Shown here: positions 17,965-26,044 of the stretch, one piece after another
How the letters are laid out: each line of letters opens with the position of its first letter
Numbering within the stretch: position 1 is the first letter of the stretch
Source of the DNA: Phycisphaerales bacterium
GTDB lineage: Bacteria; Planctomycetota; Phycisphaerae; Phycisphaerales; UBA1924
Length of the DNA stretch: 33,647 bases
Direction: 5' to 3'
Assembly: GCA_019750095.1 (NCBI GenBank)
Contig: JAIEOW010000202.1
Span: forward strand, 1 to 33,647
Position numbers and translations under genes: made by a program
Notes under the pieces: generated by a model
The model's input: only the letters and a program-made list of their open reading frames with translations
Told to the model about the DNA's origin: nothing
Database searches by the model: none

Positions 17965-20120
17965 GTTTCCTTGCGCCGCTTCTAGGCATCGTCGCCGCGG
18001 CGATTGCGATCCCGATTCTGATCGGGCTGTATCTGCTCAAGCTTCGCAGACGCACCGTGAAGGTGAGCACGACCGCGTTCTGGGAATCCGCCGTGCGGGA
18101 TGTGCAGGCGAACGTGCCCCTTCGATGGATCAGGCCGTCGTGGCTCTTGGTTCTACAACTTGTCGGGCTGGTGTGCCTTCTGCTGGCACTGGCGCGGCCC
18201 GCGGTGCCGACGGAGGCGGGACCGCGCGGGCGAACCATCATCGTCATCGATCACTCGGCGGCGATGTCGGCGCGTGACGGCTCTGGGTCGATGGTGCCCG
18301 ACACAGCGAGTGACACGTTGCGACCCGCAACGCGCCTCGATGAAGCCAAGAGGCGGGCCCTAGAAGTGGTTGAGCAACTGGCCGCCGGCGGAAGCTCGCG
18401 ACCGATGGCGACAGTGATCGCACTCGCACAAGAGGCGCGGATCATTCAGAGTTTTACGAGCGACCCGAGACGGCTACGCGAGGCAATCGAGTCGATCGGG
18501 CCTACGGATCAGCCGGCGCGGCTCGATGAAGCCGTACGGCTCGCGGCGGCGACGGCCTCTTCGCAGGAAGCCGCGGCCGCGGATGGAACCAGCGCTGGCA
18601 CGTCAATGCTCCTGTTCACCGACGGCGGGCTGGAAGGGTCGGAAGCGGCGTTGCCGGGCTCGATCACGGTGCGGGTGCTTCGCTGCGGTCCGAATCTTGC
18701 CACACCGGCGACGGGCGCGGTCGACAATCTCGGCATCGTGGCGATGAGTGCGCGGCGAGATGCGGAGAAGCCCGGAACGGTGCGAGTCTTTGTGCGCGTG
18801 CAGAGCGTGCGCGATGTGGAAACGGACGTGACGCTGACCTGGACCCTTGATGGAGAGCCCTCGGGCTTGCTACCGATGCGTGTACCCGCGGCATCTCGCG
18901 GGCCCGATGGCGCGATCATGCCGGGTGAGTTGGGCGGGACTTTTCTGCTGGAGCGAAGTGCCGGTGGGCTGGTGGTGGTGAACCTGCCGCGCGAGGATGT
19001 ACTGCATTCGGACAACACGGCGGCGGTGATGCTGAACCCAGCGAACAAGCCCCGGGTGCTGGTCGTCGGTGCAAACGACACGGGTGATGCGCTGTTCAAG
19101 GCGCGTGGGCCGTCGGGCGTGGATCGCTTTCTGCTTGGCGCGTTGAACGATCTTGAACCAGCGGAACTGCGGGTGATCGACGCGGGTGCGTACGCCCAGA
19201 TGTTCGCCATCGCAACAGATGCGGGGGATGCCGCTGGTGGGCAGCGAACCGCTTGGGATTTGATTGTCTTTGATCGGGTGTCGCCGACGCGGTGGCCGAA
19301 TGTACCGACGATCTCCATCGGGGCGGCAATGACGTTGGATGGATTGAGTGTGACGCCGATCGAGCGCGAGTCTTGGGCGGACGCCGCAACGCGGATCATC
19401 TCCTGGCGGCGGACGCATCCGATCCTGAGATATGCGTCGCTGGATAGCATGCTGGTGAGCCCGCCGATGCGCATGACCATCGCCGATGATGTCGCGACCG
19501 GATCGATGGCCGCGCCCCGCGCGTCGGTCATCGCGCTGGCCTTTGGAAAGAGCGGGCCTCTGATCGCACTCCTGGAAGAACCGGGGCCGCGACGAGTTCG
19601 ACGGCTGGTGATCGGATTTGATCTGCTCAGGACCAACTGGGGACCGGAGGTTTCCTTTCCCGTGTTCGTCTCTTCAGCGGTGGATGCACTCACCGGCCGC
19701 GGCGAGGCAGCCAGCGGCGTCAGTTTCACCACACGCGAGCCAGTGGCGCTCGCTCTGCCAAGCTCCGCTCAAACTGTGCGCATCTCCGGCCCACAGTCGA
19801 TGGAGCTCGAAGTGATGCACAATGGCGATGAAGGCGGCATCGCCTCGATGGGCATTCCTCGACTGGCAGGCGTGTACCGTGTTCGCGCAGAAAGTCAGGC
19901 CGGTCAGATTGTACGATCGATCGCTGTGAATCTGCTCGATCCTCGCGTTTCGGCTCTTGGTACACGCGATGTCGTCGAAATCGCAGGACGGGCCACAGGC
20001 AAAGCGGAGGGTGCAGCGCAGCAGCAAGCCGTGCGTGAGGTGTGGTCCTGGTTCGTGCTCGCGGCGGGCATTCTCCTGAGCATCGAATGGTTCGTGTACG
20101 CTTGGCGCATGCGATCGTGA
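17961..20120 (+). CDS. BatA-like membrane protein with degenerate vWA domain
   Basis: A 719-residue protein. The GTG at 17961 is chosen over an in-frame ATG at 17925 because GGAGGG lies about 8 bases upstream and the N-terminus then begins with the double-helix BatA start (SFLAPLLGIVAAAIAIPILIG..., second helix about 55-75). The vWA domain follows, but its metal motif reads DHSAAM (D97, S99, A101), so the second serine of DxSxS is missing; LFTDGG, the later Asp motif, is present. The remainder is beta-rich, and a C-terminal helix (about 692-712) returns to the membrane. It overlaps rlmE by 4 bases and precedes a secreted barrel-like protein by 22 bases, so the three form one operon. Confidence 0.85.
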   Translation: MSFLAPLLGIVAAAIAIPILIGLYLLKLRRRTVKVSTTAFWESAVRDVQANVPLRWIRPSWLLVLQLVGLVCLLLALARPAVPTEAGPRGRTIIVIDHSAAMSARDGSGSMVPDTASDTLRPATRLDEAKRRALEVVEQLAAGGSSRPMATVIALAQEARIIQSFTSDPRRLREAIESIGPTDQPARLDEAVRLAAATASSQEAAAADGTSAGTSMLLFTDGGLEGSEAALPGSITVRVLRCGPNLATPATGAVDNLGIVAMSARRDAEKPGTVRVFVRVQSVRDVETDVTLTWTLDGEPSGLLPMRVPAASRGPDGAIMPGELGGTFLLERSAGGLVVVNLPREDVLHSDNTAAVMLNPANKPRVLVVGANDTGDALFKARGPSGVDRFLLGALNDLEPAELRVIDAGAYAQMFAIATDAGDAAGGQRTAWDLIVFDRVSPTRWPNVPTISIGAAMTLDGLSVTPIERESWADAATRIISWRRTHPILRYASLDSMLVSPPMRMTIADDVATGSMAAPRASVIALAFGKSGPLIALLEEPGPRRVRRLVIGFDLLRTNWGPEVSFPVFVSSAVDALTGRGEAASGVSFTTREPVALALPSSAQTVRISGPQSMELEVMHNGDEGGIASMGIPRLAGVYRVRAESQAGQIVRSIAVNLLDPRVSALGTRDVVEIAGRATGKAEGAAQQQAVREVWSWFVLAAGILLSIEWFVYAWRMRS

Positions 20121-20142
20121 ACACGTTCGCTCGGAGGTCAGC

Positions 20143-21129
20143 ATGGTGATTGGTCGATCCATGGTGTGTGTCGCAAGTGCGGTGTTGTTGATGGCGGGTG
20201 CGGCGGCCGCACAGGAGGCAGCACAAACCACGCCAGCGACGGATGCGCCACCTGTTGATCAAGGCGCGGAAACCGCAGGGGAGATATCCCAGGGAGGACG
20301 CGTCAGCGGGCCGCCGCCGTTCACCTTCACCATCACGCCCAAGGGCGAACACACATTCGAGTCTTCAATGCGTCGTTCCGACGCCGAGGTGAGCATCTCG
20401 CGGGCCGGGGCCAATCTGGACTTTGGGTGGCAGGTGCGTGAACGACTGCGGCTGACATTCGGAGTTGAGGGTGAGGCATCCTGGTACAACTTCAGCAACT
20501 TCAACTCGATCCTGCCCAACGCGCTCGACCCCATCGATGACGCGTACCTGGTGCGATTCGCTCCGGGCGTGCGATATGGCATCGATGATCGTTGGAGCGT
20601 GCTCCTCGGAGGGATCATCGAGTTTGCTGGCGATCGCGATGTCTCCCTTGGCGATGCGGCTACATATGGCGGCTTCGGCGGCGTCGGATATCGCGTCAGC
20701 GACGATCTGTTCGTCACCGCCGGAGTGATCGTGAAGTCACGGCTGGAAGATGATGTGCTCGTCGTGCCACTGCTGGGCGTGCGCTGGCAGATCAACGATC
20801 GCCTGTCGCTTGAGAACGAGACGCTCGGACTTCGGTTCAGCGCCAAGGCAAGCGACCAGCTCACGGCCTCCATCTTCGCTCGCTACGAGATTCGTGACTA
20901 TCGCCTCAGCGATCAGTCGTCGATTCCTGATGGGGTGCTCGAGGATTCCCGCATCCCCGTGGGAGCAACGCTCAAGTGGTCGCCCAGCCGAAACCTCGCC
21001 ATCGCTTTCAGTGCAGGTGCGATCGTCTGGCAACGGTATGAGTTCAAAGACTCCAACGGTGATGATGTCGCGAACGACCGCACCCGGCCCGCGGCGTTTG
21101 TCGGGCTGAGCGCGGAGATCTCGTTCTGA
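20143..21129 (+). CDS. putative outer-membrane beta-barrel protein
   Basis: A 328-residue protein with a strong RBS (GGAGGT 5 bases before the ATG). Residues 1-23 are a signal peptide ending in AAAAQ. After a Thr/Ala/Pro-rich linker, the body is made of alternating hydrophobic and polar residues with repeated aromatic positions (LRLTFGVEGEASWYNF, YLVRFAPGVRYGIDDRWSVL, FAGDRDVSLG, LTASIFARYEIRDYRL), typical of transmembrane beta strands. The protein ends in Phe (AEISF), the usual signal for outer-membrane assembly. Similar Planctomycete proteins are often filed under DUF6268, which I cannot confirm here. It is the last gene of the rlmE operon. Confidence 0.7.
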   Translation: MVIGRSMVCVASAVLLMAGAAAAQEAAQTTPATDAPPVDQGAETAGEISQGGRVSGPPPFTFTITPKGEHTFESSMRRSDAEVSISRAGANLDFGWQVRERLRLTFGVEGEASWYNFSNFNSILPNALDPIDDAYLVRFAPGVRYGIDDRWSVLLGGIIEFAGDRDVSLGDAATYGGFGGVGYRVSDDLFVTAGVIVKSRLEDDVLVVPLLGVRWQINDRLSLENETLGLRFSAKASDQLTASIFARYEIRDYRLSDQSSIPDGVLEDSRIPVGATLKWSPSRNLAIAFSAGAIVWQRYEFKDSNGDDVANDRTRPAAFVGLSAEISF

Positions 21130-21176
21130 TCCCTTGCAGCTTGGTCAACGGCCTCCGGCCAACGCCCTCGGGTTGT

Positions 21177-23045
21177 TCACTCGTTCGCCGGTGCCCATGT
21201 TGAGAGATCGAGCGCGACCCGGCTGGGCTCGTCATCCCAGGGGAACATCGGCCTGGGCCATGAACCGCGAGCGAAGCTCGGCTCGTTCGTGGAACGTGTG
21301 AGCCCAAGCCGCAGCAGGCCTTCGCTCTCCCGCGACGGGCCAGTCCGACCGGCGGAGATCTCGATCGCGTCAGCTGGAATGGTCATCCAGATCGATACCA
21401 CGCCCGCTGATCGCGACATCAACGCACGGCCCGTGCTGGACTCTTTGCCGGCGCGATACTCGCGCATCGTTCCATCGGCCAGCGTGACCTCTATCCGAGT
21501 CGCCCGCGTCCTCGGGCCGAGATACACCGCAATCACCGATTGGTCCGCCGAGGCCTCGATCGAAGAAACGCACTCCAGATACAGAGTCCATCGCGATCCG
21601 GCCTCGCCAGAGCGGAACAGGCGGCCCTGCACGCCGAGCGCAGGATCGAACGCCGCCATTGGTGAGTTGGTGGATGGTGCTGCGAGCGCCCGAACGAACG
21701 ACTCCTGCGTCCAGTCGCTCAGCAGCGGCCCAATGCTGATCCCCGGTGGACGAACAGGGGCGATGCGTCCGACAGCGGCGCGCTCGCCGATCCAGTCGCC
21801 CACGCCGCACTCGAAACGGAGCACATCGGGTCTCTGAGTGTCGGTGGGTTGTTTGAGGCGTGAGGCGTCAACGCCCGAGAGTCTGTCGCGTGCAATGACC
21901 TCATCGTCCCCCACAACCTCTGCCGTTCTGCGATTCTCGCCTGGGAACGTGATCGTCTGGCCGGTCAGCGGCTCCAGCCGCAACATGTCGCTCGGTGTCA
22001 CCGCGCCGCGGGCGGGCTGGCGACGCCCGACCCAGGCGGCCGCCGGTGCCGATGTCAGATTGACCATTAGCACACTCGGATACGCGACGCCGGTTTTGAG
22101 ATTCACCGCCGCGGCGTCGTCGCGAACGATCGCGCCCTCGATCCCGGGGGTGGTGAGATACCCAGAGGCAATCTCCCGAGCGTCCTGCGTCGTAAGCCCT
22201 TCAGCGAGCAACTCTCGCCGAAGTGTTTCCAGCCGCTCACGGCTCTCGGTCCAGATGTGGACGGGATCACCGTCGATGAGCACCAGACCCGCGAGCGCCG
22301 CTCGCAGTCGGCGGCCCATCGCAGGATCAGCCTGATCGACTCGGCGAATCGCAGCGTCCCATTGCAGTTCCAGTTGACGGGCCAGCCCGTCGATCGTCGG
22401 GTCGTCGATCCGGTCCTCTTGTGCGGGAGTATCGACGATCGGCGTGCCCAGGGCCAATCGAACGCGCCAGCGATCCAGCGGGCTCCTGCCAACTTCCTTG
22501 AACTGTTCATCAAGCCGCGAGCGCGGCTCATCGCGGCCGGGCACCTCCGGGGCGTCGCTCGCAGGAGACCATCGGACCACCAACGTGCGACCGTCGGCAC
22601 GAACTTGCGCCGGCTCGCGCTCGCCCAGCAAGCACTCAGCCACCCACAGGCCCGCAGCATCGCGCGGACGATCGCCGGGTCGGTACACGCGATAGATCGG
22701 CTGTGGCTCGAACCAGAGTGCCGACGATGCGGAACGCGGGTTGGCTGGCGGCAACTGGGCGATGAATCGCAGCGGGGCGACGATCGACTCGGCGTCCGAG
22801 AGTTCGATCGTGACACTGCCCCGAGCAATCGCGGCCTCACTCGGACGCAGCGGGATGATGATCGGCCCGGTATCGCCTCTGCGCGCCAGGATGACCGCCG
22901 GAGCGGCGTCGGAACGGACGCGCGAGCGACCCAGCGCGTGCAGCCCGCCGCGCTGTTCCACGGGCCGCGAAGCCGAATCCCCGCACGCGGAAACCCCGAG
23001 CAAGAGTGCTCCGGTCAGCAGCACCAACGCGCCTCGCCTGCACAT
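21177..23045 (-). CDS. large lipoprotein, function unknown
   Basis: A 622-residue protein. The frame is open to 23201, but the ATG at 23045 gives a clear lipoprotein signal peptide: MCRRGALVLLTGALLLGVSAC, with lipobox V-S-A-C and acylated Cys21. No good RBS is seen. The mature part holds mixed alpha and beta sequence with no motif that I recognise; the end (RGSWPRPMFPWDDEPSRVAL) and several Trp-rich strands suggest a beta-sandwich at the C-terminus. It converges on the barrel-protein gene and diverges from the CBM48-like gene. A periplasmic, membrane-attached location is inferred from the lipobox only. Confidence 0.75.
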   Translation of the reverse strand: MCRRGALVLLTGALLLGVSACGDSASRPVEQRGGLHALGRSRVRSDAAPAVILARRGDTGPIIIPLRPSEAAIARGSVTIELSDAESIVAPLRFIAQLPPANPRSASSALWFEPQPIYRVYRPGDRPRDAAGLWVAECLLGEREPAQVRADGRTLVVRWSPASDAPEVPGRDEPRSRLDEQFKEVGRSPLDRWRVRLALGTPIVDTPAQEDRIDDPTIDGLARQLELQWDAAIRRVDQADPAMGRRLRAALAGLVLIDGDPVHIWTESRERLETLRRELLAEGLTTQDAREIASGYLTTPGIEGAIVRDDAAAVNLKTGVAYPSVLMVNLTSAPAAAWVGRRQPARGAVTPSDMLRLEPLTGQTITFPGENRRTAEVVGDDEVIARDRLSGVDASRLKQPTDTQRPDVLRFECGVGDWIGERAAVGRIAPVRPPGISIGPLLSDWTQESFVRALAAPSTNSPMAAFDPALGVQGRLFRSGEAGSRWTLYLECVSSIEASADQSVIAVYLGPRTRATRIEVTLADGTMREYRAGKESSTGRALMSRSAGVVSIWMTIPADAIEISAGRTGPSRESEGLLRLGLTRSTNEPSFARGSWPRPMFPWDDEPSRVALDLSTWAPANE

Positions 23046-23169
23046 CGAAAAAAACCAACAGCGGCCCAAGTGAGCGAAACAATCCGCCGATAACCACTCA
23101 GGGCTCGGCATCGCCAAGCCGGGTTTCGGGGCGGTCGCGGCGTCTGGTTTCCATGATTCGAGGTTCACC

Positions 23170-23526
23170 ATGGTCATCTGTGAGAGCGGCAATCGGCACA
23201 CCTTCCGCGTCTATCTCCCCGAAGCGCGGAGCGTGCAGCTCGTCGGCGGGTTCACCGACTGGCGCACGAATCCGGCCCGGATGACCCGAGAGCATACGGG
23301 CTGGTGGACGATCACCATGGACCTCCCGCCGGGGGATCATGATTTCAGCTATCTGGTTGACGAGACGCAGTGGGTCGCCGACTTTGCCGCCAGCGGCGTG
23401 CGAAGGAATCCGTTCGGGGGATGGGTCAGCCAGGTACACGTTGAAGGACTGCCTGTGCAGGTACACCCGGCACGCCGATTCCGCACGCTCGCCGAAGCGC
23501 AGCCCAGCAAGCGAGCCGCGGCCTAA
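23170..23526 (+). CDS. stand-alone CBM48-like (glycogen-binding E-set) protein
   Basis: A 118-residue protein with GAGGT 7 bases before the ATG. It consists of a single immunoglobulin-like E-set fold of the CBM48/AMPK-beta type: VQLVGGFTDW, then GWWTITMDLPPGDHDFSYLVDETQWVAD (read in pieces: GWWTITMDLPPG and YLVDETQWVAD), then NPFGGWVSQVHVEG. The spacing of the Trp residues and of the LPPG/YLVD turn matches carbohydrate-binding family members that bind glycogen or starch. There is no catalytic glycosidase domain, so the product would be an accessory or regulatory protein. No signal peptide is seen, so it should be cytoplasmic. The neighbours give no glycogen genes. Confidence 0.8.
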   Translation: MVICESGNRHTFRVYLPEARSVQLVGGFTDWRTNPARMTREHTGWWTITMDLPPGDHDFSYLVDETQWVADFAASGVRRNPFGGWVSQVHVEGLPVQVHPARRFRTLAEAQPSKRAAA

Positions 23527-23545
23527 TCGCCGCAGAGACCTTCCG

Positions 23546-23579
23546 TCGGGATACCCGAAACCCGCTGGGGACCAGCGGG
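23546..23579. terminator. tandem hairpins between convergent genes
   Basis: Two hairpins in the 68-base gap between convergent genes: TCGGG-ATA-CCCGA (23546-23558) and CCCGCTGG-GGA-CCAGCGGG (23561-23579, 8 bp). Neither is followed by a T-run on either strand, so they may be a bidirectional, possibly Rho-assisted or 3'-end stabilising element. Confidence 0.5.
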
Positions 23580-23594
23580 CCACCCGAGCCGCGA

Positions 23595-24650
23595 CTACGC
23601 CCCCACAGGCAGCGTCGCGATGATGTTCTCAATCACCTGATCCGCCGACACTCCCTCGGCCTCAGACTCAAAGTTCAGGATGAGCCGATGGCGCATCGCA
23701 GGAACCGCCGCGATCTTCAGGTCGTCGATGCTGACACTCGGCCGACCATCGCGCAGCGCTCGACACTTCGCCGCCAGCACCACCGCCTGGGCCGCACGGG
23801 GTGATGCACCGACACGGACAAATCTTGAGACCATCGGCGTCGCGAAGTCACCGCTGGAGCGCATGCCCTTTGGGTGTGTGCTGAGCACCAACCTCACGGC
23901 ATAGTCCTGAATATGCGGCGCGATCGCCGCTCGTTGGATCAGCCGCTGATACGCCATGATGTCCTCGGCGCTCAACACTGGCTCGACAGAGGTCTCAACG
24001 CCGGAGGTCGTGCGATTCAGGATCTCAGACAGCTCGTCGCGGGACGAATAGCCAACCACGAGCTTGAAGAAGAAGCGATCAAGCTGGGCCTCGGGCAACG
24101 GATACGTGCCCTCCTGTTCCAGAGGATTCTGGGTCGCCATGACCAGGAATGGTCGTGGGAGCTGGTGCGTGCCGCCGCCCGCACCGCCGATGGTCACGCT
24201 GCGCTCGGCCATCGCCTCCAGCAGTGCCGATTGGGTCTTCGGCGTGGCACGATTGATCTCGTCAGCGAGAACGATCTGGGCGAAGACTGGGCCGGGTTGA
24301 AAGCTGAACTCCCTCCCCACCGCACCACCGACCCGATCGACTTCACGCACGATCGTCGTGCCCACGATGTCCGCGGGCATCAGGTCCGGCGTGAACTGCA
24401 CACGAGAAAAACTCAGCGACAGCGCTCGCGCAAGCGTGCGGATGAGCAGCGTCTTGCCCAGGCCCGGCACGCCTTCCAGCAGCACGTGCCCGTTGCAGAA
24501 GAGGCACGAGAGCACCCCATCCACCACCTCCTCGTGTCCAACGATCACCTTGGAGATCTGCTGGCGAACGCGGGCATAATCGGCCCGAAAACGCTCGATC
24601 GCTTCGCGGGCCTGCTCAGGAGATTGCGGATCGAGGGCGGCGGTGCTCAT
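23595..24650 (-). CDS. MoxR-family AAA+ ATPase
   Basis: A 351-residue ATPase. Walker A is GVPGLGKT (residues 60-67), Walker B is IVLADEINR (D130, E131), with the MoxR signature QTQNP-type sensor ([25 protein letters not shown]). A C-terminal lid with ADQVIENI ends the protein. MoxR ATPases work as chaperone-like partners of vWA proteins, and this window has two genes for such proteins (9092 and 17961), though not next to it; no DUF58 gene, the usual companion, is seen here. A TATGAT box ends 8 bases before the ATG, with no RBS, so the transcript may be leaderless. The gene diverges from queC by 76 bases. Confidence 0.93.
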   Translation of the reverse strand: MSTAALDPQSPEQAREAIERFRADYARVRQQISKVIVGHEEVVDGVLSCLFCNGHVLLEGVPGLGKTLLIRTLARALSLSFSRVQFTPDLMPADIVGTTIVREVDRVGGAVGREFSFQPGPVFAQIVLADEINRATPKTQSALLEAMAERSVTIGGAGGGTHQLPRPFLVMATQNPLEQEGTYPLPEAQLDRFFFKLVVGYSSRDELSEILNRTTSGVETSVEPVLSAEDIMAYQRLIQRAAIAPHIQDYAVRLVLSTHPKGMRSSGDFATPMVSRFVRVGASPRAAQAVVLAAKCRALRDGRPSVSIDDLKIAAVPAMRHRLILNFESEAEGVSADQVIENIIATLPVGA

Positions 24651-24658
24651 CGAAGGCG

Positions 24659-24713
24659 ATCATAGAACCCGTCTGCACGCCCGTTCGGATATTGCCGCGC
24701 ACGGGCTTACTAT
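24659..24713. promoter_or_regulatory. divergent moxR/queC promoter region
   Basis: In the 76-base gap between moxR and queC, the minus strand carries TATGAT (24664-24659), 5 of 6 matches to a -10 box and 8 bases before the moxR ATG. The plus strand carries TACTAT (24708-24713), 13 bases before the queC ATG. Both genes lack a recognisable Shine-Dalgarno. I find no strong -35 for either. Confidence 0.45.
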
Positions 24714-24726
24714 CCCCACATCGAGC

Positions 24727-25476
24727 ATGGCCGACTCTGCAAGTACATCCCAACCGTGCGTGGTGCTCCTCTCCGGCGGGCTGGATAGCGCGACCACGCT
24801 CGCCATCGCCACGCGGGAACAGTTTGCCTGCCACACGCTGGCCTTCGACTATGGCCAGAGGCATCGCCATGAACTCGACGCCGCGGCACTGGTCGCGCGG
24901 TCACTCAACGTTGCATCGCACCGCGTGGTGAAGATCGGAGGTCTTACGGTAACCGGCCCGACGGGCGATCAAGCCTCAGCGAGCGTCTTCGGCGGGTCGG
25001 CCCTGACCAGCGACATCGCCGTGCCCAAAGACCGCTCGCAGCATCACATGACAAGCGACATCCCGGTCACCTACGTCCCGGCCCGCAACCTGGTCTTCCT
25101 CGCACTCGCAACGGCACTCGCCGAGTCGCTCGGCGCCAGCGACCTGTTCATCGGTGTCAATGCCGTCGACTATTCGGGATATCCGGATTGCAGGCCCGAG
25201 TTCATCCGCAGCTTCGAGCGCACCGCCGTGCTGGCGACGAAAGCGGGCGTCGAGGGTGGCACGCTGCGGGTGCATGCGCCGCTGGTGAATCTGAGCAAGG
25301 CCGAGATCATCGCACTGGGCATGCGACTGGGTGTCGACTACGCGCTGACGCACTCGTGCTATGACCCGGTGGTGCGGGGCGACGCGGTGCTGGCCTGCGG
25401 GCGGTGCGATTCATGCGCGTTGCGTCGAGAGGGGTTCATCGCGGCAGGCGTGGTGGACCCGACGCGATACGGTTGA
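24727..25476 (+). CDS. queC: 7-cyano-7-deazaguanine synthase QueC
   Basis: A 249-residue enzyme that makes preQ0 from 7-carboxy-7-deazaguanine, ammonia and ATP in queuosine synthesis. The PP-loop SGGLDS is at residues 16-21, [10 protein letters not shown] follows as expected, and the zinc ligands are four cysteines: C211, C224, C227 and C230 (HSCYDP...ACGRCDSC). [15 protein letters not shown] is the substrate-binding loop. The length is near the family norm. The ATG at 24727 is preferred to an upstream frame start at 24643, because the family starts just before the PP-loop and the upstream segment overlaps moxR. No other queuosine gene lies in the window. Confidence 0.97.
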   Translation: MADSASTSQPCVVLLSGGLDSATTLAIATREQFACHTLAFDYGQRHRHELDAAALVARSLNVASHRVVKIGGLTVTGPTGDQASASVFGGSALTSDIAVPKDRSQHHMTSDIPVTYVPARNLVFLALATALAESLGASDLFIGVNAVDYSGYPDCRPEFIRSFERTAVLATKAGVEGGTLRVHAPLVNLSKAEIIALGMRLGVDYALTHSCYDPVVRGDAVLACGRCDSCALRREGFIAAGVVDPTRYG

Positions 25477-25493
25477 TGTTGGCCGATTTCACG

Positions 25494-25615
25494 CTTGCCT
25501 TCACAAGAGCGAATCGCACTCCGATATGCATACCGCTCATCGCCGATCGTCGCGATGCACTCTTGTGCTGATGCGTTCCCGGCAAGGTCTTTCGCACGCA
25601 AGTGCGAAAACGACC
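25494..25615. other. structured segment after queC, possible ncRNA or 3' element
   Basis: The 182 bases between queC and the first tRNA hold nested pairings: CTTGCC (25494-25499) with GGCAAG (25581-25586), and inside it CACAAGAG (25502-25509) with CTCTTGTG (25560-25567). Then comes a hairpin GGTC-TTTCGCAC-GCAA-GTGCGAAA-(AC)-GACC (25586-25615) with a GCAA tetraloop. The pattern is the same from either strand, so I cannot tell whether it is a queC 3' end, the tRNA terminator on the minus strand or an independent RNA. No T-run follows on either strand. Confidence 0.4.
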
Positions 25616-25658
25616 AGATCACCCACGATCGGCGGTTCACAGATCAACCACGATGAAA

Positions 25659-25732
25659 AGGCCGCGGGCGGATTCGAACCGCCGACAAACGGGTTTGCAA
25701 TCCGTTCCCTTAGACCACTCGGGCACGCGGCC
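25659..25732 (-). tRNA. tRNA-Cys (GCA), normal variable loop
   Basis: A 74-base cloverleaf read on the minus strand. The acceptor stem GGCCGCG pairs with CGCGGCC, the D arm is CCC/GGG around GAGTGGTCTAA, the anticodon loop is TTGCAAA (anticodon GCA), the variable loop is TTGTC, and the T arm is GGCGG-TTCGAAT-CCGCC. The discriminator is T73 (U73), the hallmark of tRNA-Cys. The CCA end is not encoded. One flaw: base pair 31-39 in the anticodon stem is A-C, next to the loop. The D-loop and acceptor stem are nearly the same as in the second tRNA, 180 bases upstream. Confidence 0.95.
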
Positions 25733-25841
25733 GACTGAAAACGCAGAGCGGCATGGCCGCTTCAGCAGCTACAGATTCGACAACACGCGTGAACTTCAAG
25801 TGATCGCATGGCAAGTTGCCAACTCTACACCGCAAAACGCC

Positions 25842-25880
25842 GAACGCCACCGGAGAAGACAAACTTCTCGGGTGGCGTTC
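25842..25880 (-). terminator. long hairpin between the two tRNA genes
   Basis: GAACGCCACC (25842-25851) pairs with GGTGGCGTTC (25871-25880), followed by one G-G mismatch and GAGAAG / CTTCTC around an ACAAA loop: 16 pairs in total. Read on the minus strand it lies 32 bases after the tRNA that ends at 25913, and is followed 5 bases later by TTTT (GGCGTTTTGC), so it can serve as an intrinsic terminator for that tRNA. It could instead be a processing or stabilising element of a joint transcript. Confidence 0.6.
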
Positions 25881-25912
25881 CACGGCTCGCGGCACACGGG
25901 CCGGAGCATCAA

Positions 25913-25993
25913 AGGCCGCGGTCGGATTCGAACCGACGAAGGTTTCCCAACGGATTTGCAATCCGCTCCATTAGACCACTTTGGTACGCGGCC
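25913..25993 (-). tRNA. tRNA-Cys (GCA) with expanded 12-nt variable region
   Basis: An 81-base cloverleaf on the minus strand. Acceptor GGCCGCG/CGCGGCC, T8 A9, D arm CCA/TGG around AAGTGGTCTAA, a perfect anticodon stem GCGGA/TCCGT with loop TTGCAAA (anticodon GCA), T arm GTCGG-TTCGAAT-CCGAC, and T73. Between the anticodon stem and T arm are 12 bases (TGGGAAACCTTC) in place of the usual 4-5; GG-GAAA-CC within it can form a 2-bp mini-stem with a GNRA tetraloop. U73 and GCA both favour charging by CysRS, while SerRS would need G73. No CCA is encoded. A promoter lies just upstream. Confidence 0.92.
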
Positions 25994-26004
25994 AGTTCCG
26001 TTTG

Positions 26005-26033
26005 ACCTTACCAGCCCGAGTCGGTGCGGTCAA
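26005..26033 (-). promoter_or_regulatory. sigma-70-type promoter of the tRNA-Cys gene
   Basis: On the minus strand TTGACC (26033-26028), 17 bases, then TAAGGT (26010-26005). The tRNA begins at 25993, 11 bases after the -10 box, so transcription would begin about 4-5 bases before the mature 5' end. The -35 differs from consensus at one position. This supports the upstream tRNA as an expressed gene. Confidence 0.7.
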
Positions 26034-26044
26034 GCACTTGCCCC

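Noticed and set aside
25733..25912. A gene between the two tRNAs
   Set aside because: The sequence holds hairpins but no open frame with suitable codons and start.
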